From NCBI RefSeq assembly GCF_900119155.1, contig NZ_FPIR01000013.1:1-64000 (forward strand): 64,000 bases of DNA. The letters run 5' to 3'. The notes beneath the pieces are model-generated. The model searched no databases, was not told the DNA's origin, and was given only the letters and a program-made list of their open reading frames with translations. This stretch comes from Ruminococcus sp. YE71. Lineage in GTDB: Bacteria; Bacillota; Clostridia; Oscillospirales; Ruminococcaceae. Below, piece after piece: positions 61,851 to 64,000 of this stretch; position 1 is the first letter of the stretch, and the number at the start of each line of letters is the position of its first letter. A program made the position numbers and the translations under genes.

Positions 61851-63209
61851 TTAATCAATGTCTATGCAAAGATCGTATTTCTGCTTATCCTCGGAATTGA
61901 TCTCCTCGCCAAGCTGGAGCTCGATAAGCTGCAAGCCCTTTTTTCCCGCGATGACCGTGTGTTTGCATCCTGCGGGGATACTCAGCGTCAGTCCGGGGGT
62001 CACCTCGATCTTTTTGTCGTCGATAACAGCGATGCCGCTGCCGCTGATGATCGTCCACACCTCGTCGCGTTTCATATGGCTGTGGTAATACATCTGATGC
62101 CCCGGGTCCAGCGAGACTTTGACCGTCATGGATTCTTCCTCGACATCGAGCACGCGGTAGCTTCCCCAGCTCTTTTCCGCGAACATGATCTGCTGATCTA
62201 TCGCATCCACGTAGGGTTTGATGAAGCTCGACTGCTCCATATCCGACACGAGTATGCCCTCGGGACTTGCCGCGATAACGGCGTTTTTCATGCCCATAGC
62301 AAGAATGGGCACGTCAAGCTCGTTGATAATATGGACGTTCTCACAGATGTCGTCGAGCCTTGCGTCGCCGACGGTTTTCTCTTCCATAGCCTCGGTGAGG
62401 GTGTTCCATGTGCCGAGATCCTTCCACTCGCCCGCAAAACGAAGCACAGCGATGTCATCCTCGTGTTCGACCACTGCATAGTCGAAGCTGATCTTTTTCA
62501 GCGAATCATACTTATCGAACAGATCGTAATAGTCGGTAAAATCAATAAGCTCGTGCGCTCTGTCAAGAACATATCTGAGCTTGTATGCAAAGACGCCGCC
62601 GTTCCAGAGTCCGCCCGCGTCGATGTATTTCTGCGCAGTTTTGGTGTCGGGCTTCTCCTTGAACTCGCTGACCTTGCTTATCTTGTCCTTTGTCACGGGC
62701 ATGATGTAGCCGAATTTCTCAGAGGGATAAGTCGGGTCAATGCCCATCAGCGTGAGATTTGCGGTGTCATCCTGTGCAAGCTCCCAGAGCTTTTTCAGCG
62801 CCTCAAAATAGTCATCGTTTACATAAGGGTCAACGGGGCACACAACGACAGCTTCATCTTTTCCGATGCCCTGAACATAGTGCAGATATGCTGTAGCGAG
62901 CGCTATCGCCGGGAAAGTGTCGCGTCTGCAAGGCTCGACCGAAATGCCGACATCGTTGCCGAGCTGGTTGTGGATAGCCGATACCTGCGACTTGCTGGTA
63001 GCGATCGTAACAGTGGCATCCTTGTCAACAGTCTTTATCTGCCGATAGACCCTCTGCACCATAGATTCGTACCCGTCCGAGCTTTCCGAGCCCATAGGGA
63101 TACTGTGTTCGGGTCGCCTGAAGATCTTTATAAATTGTTTGCTGCGGATATCGTTGGAAAGCGGCCAAAGCCTTTTCCCCGATCCGCCCGAAAGAAGAAC
63201 TATATTCAT
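61851..63209 (-). CDS. manC: Mannose-1-phosphate guanylyltransferase / mannose-6-phosphate isomerase-type protein
   Basis: Makes GDP-mannose for capsule or exopolysaccharide. The 452-residue protein has an N-terminal nucleotidyltransferase domain (GGSGKRLWPLSNDIRSKQF, residues 8-26; VEPCRRDTFPAIALA; FKEKPD) and a C-terminal cupin (about 335-450; YYHSHMKRDEVW, PAGCKHTV) as in bifunctional ManC/AlgA. GAGAGG precedes the ATG. No neighbouring polysaccharide genes are in the window. Confidence 0.93.
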   Translation of the reverse strand: MNIVLLSGGSGKRLWPLSNDIRSKQFIKIFRRPEHSIPMGSESSDGYESMVQRVYRQIKTVDKDATVTIATSKSQVSAIHNQLGNDVGISVEPCRRDTFPAIALATAYLHYVQGIGKDEAVVVCPVDPYVNDDYFEALKKLWELAQDDTANLTLMGIDPTYPSEKFGYIMPVTKDKISKVSEFKEKPDTKTAQKYIDAGGLWNGGVFAYKLRYVLDRAHELIDFTDYYDLFDKYDSLKKISFDYAVVEHEDDIAVLRFAGEWKDLGTWNTLTEAMEEKTVGDARLDDICENVHIINELDVPILAMGMKNAVIAASPEGILVSDMEQSSFIKPYVDAIDQQIMFAEKSWGSYRVLDVEEESMTVKVSLDPGHQMYYHSHMKRDEVWTIISGSGIAVIDDKKIEVTPGLTLSIPAGCKHTVIAGKKGLQLIELQLGEEINSEDKQKYDLCIDID

Positions 63210-63245
63210 ATCTTACCTCTCAGCCATCATAGGATCGTTGAGTAA

Positions 63246-63317
63246 AGGCAACACCGCGCAACCACCGGCTTCGCTGGTGCGGCGCATCTGACGCACAATG
63301 GTTGTGCGGTATTGCCT
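63246..63317. repeat. Short inverted-repeat element (REP/MITE-like)
   Basis: AGGCAACACCGCGCAACC (63246-63263) and GGTTGTGCGGTATTGCCT (63300-63317) are complementary except at two positions. Inner hairpins are CACCGGC/GCTGGTG (CACC/GGTG) and GTGCG/CGCAC. The 72-bp unit could fold as one long cruciform and lies just upstream of manC on non-coding DNA. Confidence 0.75.
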
Positions 63318-63493
63318 AAATCCTCATCAGCCGATTTTTATTGTCCGAACTTGAGTTGTGTACAACTTCAGTACGGTAAGTTATCATTACTATTATAACA
63401 CGTATTGAACGGGATATCTACTGTAATATGTTAATGATAATCTGTTTTTTTCTTATTTTACGACTTATTCAAAAAGTGATACTGCAAAACAAA
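63318..63493. other. Gene-free interval between manC and the LysR gene
   Basis: AT-rich DNA without a supported gene. A minus-strand TATAAT near 63395 could be part of the manC promoter, but no matching -35 is seen. Confidence 0.4.
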
Positions 63494-63525
63494 GCAGACC
63501 GAGGGACAAAGCCTGCACGGTCTGC
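63494..63525 (-). terminator. Terminator of the LysR-type gene
   Basis: GCAGACCG (63494-63501) pairs with CGGTCTGC (63518-63525); on the minus strand TTTGTTTTG follows. Confidence 0.75.
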
Positions 63526-63573
63526 AAACAGTTAAAATTCAACTATTTTTCCATAACAAAAGGGAAGGGTCGG

Positions 63574-64000
63574 TCACTTTGCGGGTGCAGAAGCATTTCT
63601 TTCAAGGCTCTTTCCGAGTTCTTCAACATATCTCTCGCCAATCTCGCTGAGCGAACCGTGTTTTTTTCTGATGTAGCCGATCTCCATCACACTGTTGTGA
63701 TTGTCGCTGTCCTCGCGGAAGGGAACAACGATATAATCTGTACCATTGAGCTCCTCGCAGAGTATCCCAGAGCAAAGGGTATAGCCGTTGAGCCCCTTCA
63801 TCAGCTCGCCCATAGCGGCGCGGTCGGTGGCTTTTATCATGCGGGGGTAGGTGTTCTCGCTGAGTATCTCCTCGGCGAACATATAAGCGTTCTCGCCGTT
63901 CTGTACGAACGACAGGCAGGGATATGGTTCAAGCTCTTTGAGCCCGATAGATCTTTTCCCTGCAAGTGGATGCCCTTTCCACATATACACATAGGCGCGG
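63574..64000 (-). CDS. C-terminal part of a LysR-family regulator (cut by the window end)
   Basis: The open frame continues to the right edge, so the N-terminal DNA-binding domain is outside. About 142 residues remain: VYMWKGHPLAGKRSIGLKEL, YPCLSFVQ, and the late pattern GYIRKKHGSLSEIGERYVEELG, which fit the substrate-binding domain of LysR regulators. The effector and target genes are unknown; manC is on the same strand beyond a terminator and a repeat. Confidence 0.8.
   Translation of the reverse strand, partial: RAYVYMWKGHPLAGKRSIGLKELEPYPCLSFVQNGENAYMFAEEILSENTYPRMIKATDRAAMGELMKGLNGYTLCSGILCEELNGTDYIVVPFREDSDNHNSVMEIGYIRKKHGSLSEIGERYVEELGKSLERNASAPAK

Overview
The window reads as a chromosome segment of a Gram-positive anaerobic clostridium, most likely a Ruminococcus-like member of the Oscillospiraceae. 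The basis is a combination of features. The promoters are strong sigma-A type (TTGACA, 17 bp, TATAAT) and the ribosome sites are AGGAGG. It carries an oxygen-sensitive class III ribonucleotide reductase with NrdR boxes, a T-box leader and a lysine riboswitch. It also has meso-diaminopimelate dehydrogenase, the agmatine/carboxyspermidine polyamine route, a type 2 GalT and a cohesin-like surface protein. The species is inference; no rRNA or other marker was compared.

Layout. 1-425: edge of a possible transposase gene and a tRNA-Pro(GGG). 666-5459: ppk, then queA with a CmpB-type membrane protein on the minus strand. 5513-9433: a lysine riboswitch with terminator ahead of asd, a YugP-type zinc peptidase, dapA and dapB. 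9590-14612: tgt, two related membrane proteins of unknown role, a HAD phosphatase and an acyl-CoA synthetase. 14713-19324: a GNAT gene with an unusual leader, a clostripain-family peptidase, a nitroreductase and a hexapeptide-repeat protein. 19430-20511: ddh, which completes the short route to meso-DAP together with asd, dapA and dapB. 20606-20910: a MITE-like repeat. 20945-24414: a MarR regulator and a fused ATPase-permease. 24535-27563: an acyltransferase pair and small membrane proteins. 27615-32384, minus strand: galT with a membrane protein, rpsF-ssb-rpsR, and a zinc-ribbon membrane protein. 32594-35285: a T-box (ACC specifier) controlling a small membrane protein and thrS. 35413-38934: a large family-2 glycoside hydrolase.

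38989-46763 is a minus-strand polyamine operon. An arginine-decarboxylase-type enzyme, agmatine deiminase and N-carbamoylputrescine amidase make putrescine. Carboxyspermidine dehydrogenase and decarboxylase, and separately SpeE, can make spermidine. The operon also holds a GNAT gene, a broken cysteine-rich reading frame and a small membrane protein. Its roughly 330-nt leader carries an intrinsic terminator and a complementary antiterminator strand, which looks like an RNA switch of unknown ligand. This is the best candidate for something undescribed.

47185-64000: secDF, a zinc-ribbon protein, nrdD (nrdG lies 3 kb away), asparaginase, uppP, a split cobalamin-dependent methionine synthase (reactivation domain plus catalytic protein) followed by trpF, the cohesin-like membrane protein with an acidic tail, manC, a short inverted-repeat element, and the C-terminal part of a LysR regulator cut by the window end. 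Apart from the two small repeats and the possible transposase fragment I see no mobile elements, and no CRISPR array.
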